NCBI RefSeq assembly: GCF_021202945.1
Contig: NZ_JAJOYR010000001.1
Location: forward strand, 1,302,001-1,366,000
Source: Stenotrophomonas sp. SY1
GTDB taxonomy: Bacteria; Pseudomonadota; Gammaproteobacteria; Xanthomonadales; Xanthomonadaceae
Direction of reading: 5' to 3'
Length of the DNA stretch: 64,000 bases
Of this stretch, positions 61,311 to 64,000 are shown one piece after another. A program made the position numbers and the translations under genes. Below the pieces are notes generated by a model. That model had not been told where the DNA came from. It saw only the letters and a list, made by a program, of their open reading frames with translations, and ran no database searches. Position 1 is the first letter of the stretch, and every line of letters starts with the position of its first letter.

Positions 61311-62036
61311 ATGGCGGCTCCGTTACGTGATGCACCCTACATCCTCGTCCTGGAGGACGATGCCGAAATGCGCGAGGACGTGGTATTGCCGGGCCTGCGC
61401 GATTACGGTTTCGCGGTCGATGGCGTTGGCACCGCCGCAGCGCTGTACGCAGCGCTGGAAGGCCGGACTCCGGACGTGGTGATCCTGGATGTTGGTCTAC
61501 CCGACGCCGACGGATTCAGCGTGGCGCAGGCGGTACGCGCCCTGCTGCCGCGAATCGGCGTGGTCATGCTGACCGGCCACGGTGCGGTCACCGAGCAGGT
61601 GCGTGGGCTCAGCCAGGGCGCCGATGCCTACCTGGTCAAGCCGGTCCAGATCGAGCTGCTGGCTGTATGCATCCACAGCCTGTTGCGGCGGCTGCATGGC
61701 CGGGTTGCGCCGCTGGCGACGCAACGCTGGCATTTCGATCCGGAAGGCTGGTGCCTGATGTCGCCGCAACGTCGCCAGGTGGCGTTGACCCGGACCGAAC
61801 AGCGCATGGTGAGTTGTCTGGCTGCTTCGCTCGGGCGGCTGGTCACGCGCGAGCAACTGGTCGAAACGATGACCGACAATGTGCACGACTTCGACCCGCA
61901 TCGGATTGAATCGCTGGTGCATCGACTGCGCCGGAAAGTGCTGGAGCAGACCGGCGAGCGCCTGCCGCTGACGGCGGTGCACGGCAAGGGCTACGTGCTC
62001 GAAGACCAGAATCGGCCGATCGCCGTCGGCGAGTGA
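61311..62036 (+). CDS. OmpR-type response regulator
   Basis: 241 residues. The receiver domain has the acidic pair in LVLEDDAEM, phospho-acceptor Asp60 in DVVILDVGLPDADGF, Thr in VVMLTGHG and Lys in AYLVKPV. The C-terminal winged helix ends in FDPHRIESLVHRLRRKV ... LTAVHGKGYVL. It converges on the histidine kinase at 62041, four bases from its end, and is probably its partner. A GTG at 61305 is an alternative start. Confidence 0.93.
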   Translation: MAAPLRDAPYILVLEDDAEMREDVVLPGLRDYGFAVDGVGTAAALYAALEGRTPDVVILDVGLPDADGFSVAQAVRALLPRIGVVMLTGHGAVTEQVRGLSQGADAYLVKPVQIELLAVCIHSLLRRLHGRVAPLATQRWHFDPEGWCLMSPQRRQVALTRTEQRMVSCLAASLGRLVTREQLVETMTDNVHDFDPHRIESLVHRLRRKVLEQTGERLPLTAVHGKGYVLEDQNRPIAVGE

Positions 62037-62040
62037 TGGC

Positions 62041-63504
62041 TCAGGCCACCGCTGTCTCGTCCGGAGGCGGCGGCAGCAGGATGCGGAACGTGGTGCCGTG
62101 GCCCGGCGTGCTCTCCACGTGGATGTCGCCACCGGCATTGAGCACCATGTCGTGGATGCCGGTCAGGCCCAGGCCGGTACCGCCGGCGCCGGATTTTGTG
62201 CTGTAGAACGGATCGAAAATCTGCTGCAGCACCTCCGGGCGCATGCCGTGGCCGGTATCGGTCAGGGTTAGCGCTACGGACTGGTCGTTACTGCGTTGCA
62301 GCCCGATGCGGAATTCGCCGCCATCGGCCATTGCATCACGGGCATTGGCGGCGAGGTTGAGCAGCATCAGCTCGAATTCGCTGTGATCGAAATGCACCAG
62401 CAGCCCCGGTTGTAGTTCGGGCAGGTGCAGGCGTATCGAGGACGGTAGCAATTGGCGCAGCATCGGTTGCAGGTCGTGCAGCGCCTGGCTGATATCGAAG
62501 CGCTGCGGACGGGCTGATTCGGGACGGTTGAAGGCCAGCAGCTTGTGGGTGATCTGCATGCCGCTGGCGGCGGCACTGGCAATGCGGGTGAGGTTGCGGT
62601 CGATGGCCTGTTCCATCTCGACGCGGCCATTGATGGACAGGATGCGATCACGCTGCCCGGCGTAGCCGGATATCAGGCCAAGGATATGGTTGAAGTCATG
62701 CGCGATGCCGCTGGCCAGGCGGCCGGTTGCCTGCATTTTCTGGGCGTGGATCAGCTTGGCGCGGGTGCGTTCGCGTTCGAGCATTTCGTGCTGCAAGGCC
62801 TGCCGCTGCTGGATGGATTCGGCCAGGCTTTCGCGCAACGCGGTGACGGTGCGGTCCAGTACCAGCGTGACCAGTACATAGCCGAACAGCACCGAGGGCA
62901 GGTGGCTGTAGGCGCGGCTGATGGGCTCGCCGTTCGCCAGCAGGCGCTGCGCATCGACCACGAAGCCGCTGCCGGCCACGAACAGCAGCGCGAGCAGGAT
63001 CAGCCACAGGGCGCGCCGGCCCAGTACCAGCCCGCCGATGATCAGCAGCAGGAATTGATCGATCTGGTTGCCGGCAAGGGTCGAGAAACCCATCAGCAGA
63101 TGATTGATCTCCTGGGCCAGCAGCAGCATCGCCAGATAGAGCGTCACTGCCCTGCGAAAGTAGCCACGACGGATCATCACCACGCATACCAGCGCCAGCA
63201 CCGCCATGCACAACGCCGGCGCCATCAGCAGATAGCCACCGGCAGGGACGCCACCGGATGCCAGGAAGTAGACCCAGCTGGCAGGGATGGTCAGGCCCAG
63301 GGCCAGGAACAGCACCTGCAGCGTTGGCGCGTTGCGTTGGTCGACCGGATCGCTGATGGGTGCGCTGCGCAGCCATCGGCATAGGGAAATGCGGCGATGC
63401 ATGGTGAGGCGGCTGATCCTGGCAGAAGGGACGACAGCAGCGCGTGGACGTGAGAGCGCCGGGCGGGGTTGGTGAGTATTGGGTGAGTGAAGCGTGCGTG
63501 ACAA
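62041..63504 (-). CDS. Membrane histidine kinase
   Basis: 487 residues with about six to seven hydrophobic segments in the N-terminal 220, and no periplasmic sensor domain of any size. A HisKA-like helix follows with the phospho-acceptor in GIAHDFNHILGLISGY (His near 268), then the HATPase domain: N box LNLAANARDAM, G1 DTGHGM, and GGTGLGLTGIHDMV. The GIAHDFNH signature resembles hybrid/NtrB-like kinases. The start may be the ATG at 63402 (MHRRISL). It is convergent with the response regulator. Confidence 0.9.
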   Translation of the reverse strand: MSRTLHSPNTHQPRPALSRPRAAVVPSARISRLTMHRRISLCRWLRSAPISDPVDQRNAPTLQVLFLALGLTIPASWVYFLASGGVPAGGYLLMAPALCMAVLALVCVVMIRRGYFRRAVTLYLAMLLLAQEINHLLMGFSTLAGNQIDQFLLLIIGGLVLGRRALWLILLALLFVAGSGFVVDAQRLLANGEPISRAYSHLPSVLFGYVLVTLVLDRTVTALRESLAESIQQRQALQHEMLERERTRAKLIHAQKMQATGRLASGIAHDFNHILGLISGYAGQRDRILSINGRVEMEQAIDRNLTRIASAAASGMQITHKLLAFNRPESARPQRFDISQALHDLQPMLRQLLPSSIRLHLPELQPGLLVHFDHSEFELMLLNLAANARDAMADGGEFRIGLQRSNDQSVALTLTDTGHGMRPEVLQQIFDPFYSTKSGAGGTGLGLTGIHDMVLNAGGDIHVESTPGHGTTFRILLPPPPDETAVA

Positions 63505-63704
63505 GCCAAGCCGGCCAATCGTACGTTCGCCATGGACACGCGGGGCGCCAGCGGCGCACCGCCCGGTCGACAGGTCAGCCCAGGGGGGGGCTGCCTACAC
63601 ACACATGACATGCGCAACGCAGTGGCGGCGGCCCGATGACGGCCGTACGGGAGCCGCTGGGCGTCGCTCACCTTCAAGAACCGTAACGCGCTGGGAGAGG
63701 ATTG

Positions 63705-64000
63705 ATGAACAAGATCTACCGCCGGGTATGGAGCCAGGCCAAACAGGCCATGGTGGTCACCTCGGAACTGGCATCGACGCAAGGCCGCAGGGACGGCGGC
63801 CGGCGCACCGCCGGACCATCGTTGCACGCAGTGGCCTGGACGTTCGGCTTGGCGGCGCTGACGCCCGTGTTGCATGCCGAGCAGATCACCATCGAGCGCA
63901 CCGACAACGCCTGCATCGCCCGCGCCCAGGACGGCAGCGTGCTCAAGCAGGTCGATTGCGCGCTGTTCGAGCAGGCAGCGGGCAGCAGCGCAGCGCCGGC
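63705..64000 (+). CDS. N-terminus of a large autotransporter adhesin (partial, runs off window)
   Basis: 98 residues are visible, with GGGAGAGG before the ATG. MNKIYRRVWSQAKQAMVVTSELAS is an extended signal peptide region (ESPR), found on type Va/Vc autotransporters and two-partner secretion exoproteins, followed by the hydrophobic core WTFGLAALTPVLHA and cleavage near ALHAEQ. After that, ERTDNACIARAQDGSVLKQ begins the passenger. The rest is outside the window, so the adhesin class (trimeric YadA-like or other) cannot be set. Confidence 0.85.
   Translation, partial: MNKIYRRVWSQAKQAMVVTSELASTQGRRDGGRRTAGPSLHAVAWTFGLAALTPVLHAEQITIERTDNACIARAQDGSVLKQVDCALFEQAAGSSAAP

Overview
The window is high-GC gammaproteobacterial chromosome of the Xanthomonadaceae, most likely a Stenotrophomonas. 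The reasons are an L2-type class A beta-lactamase divergent from an ampR gene, a GTAG-type (SMAG-like) short palindrome at 21508, many short REP-like palindromes between genes, and the block ruvC-ruvA-kup-ruvB-ybgC-tolQRAB-pal-cpoB-queE-queC. The species call is inference from family knowledge; no search was run.

Positions 1-38400 are core chromosome. In order: the tail of a membrane protein, clpB with a heat-shock-like promoter, metY, an NAD(P)-binding protein divergent from a LysR regulator, an AraC/GyrI-type regulator, a YbaL-like antiporter, a TonB-dependent receptor, the ABC-F ATPase yheS, ampR/blaL2, a second CPA2 antiporter, a Ser/Thr kinase with a TPR-like region, two exported proteins (one made of four DUF3011-like repeats), aspS, an acetyltransferase, a hydrolase, yebC, the Holliday-junction genes interrupted by kup, the complete Tol-Pal operon and two queuosine genes. 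A tRNA-Lys(TTT) follows.

Positions 38463-60122 are a 21.7-kb integrated element in the 3' half of that tRNA gene. It is bounded by a 47-bp direct repeat and carries a tyrosine integrase at its right end. Its left half is laid out like a lambdoid immunity region: a LexA/CI-type repressor, a truncated Cro-like peptide, two arrays of a 14-bp operator over two promoters of the same geometry, a membrane protein in the position of lambda rexAB, a leftward operon ending in an AlpA-like gene, and a rightward operon with a P-like replication protein and a DUF1064 nuclease. I see no capsid, tail, terminase or lysozyme gene, so it looks like a satellite or a decayed prophage.

The most interesting cargo is at 47496-52961. 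An XRE regulator is divergent from an HlyD-type adaptor gene, followed by two small double-glycine-leader peptides (58 and 57 aa, both with GxxxG motifs), a four-helix membrane protein in the immunity position, and a peptidase-containing ABC exporter. This reads as an undescribed, possibly two-peptide, class II microcin system carried on a phage-like element. To its right lie a gene-poor stretch with two identical 21-bp palindromes, a D12-class adenine methylase, a holin-like fragment, an SRAP/HMCES-type DNA-protein crosslink protein and several unknown genes.

Positions 60123-64000 return to chromosome: the displaced tRNA terminator, a DUF5694-like gene that looks degraded, a convergent response regulator and histidine kinase, and the start of a large autotransporter adhesin cut by the window edge.
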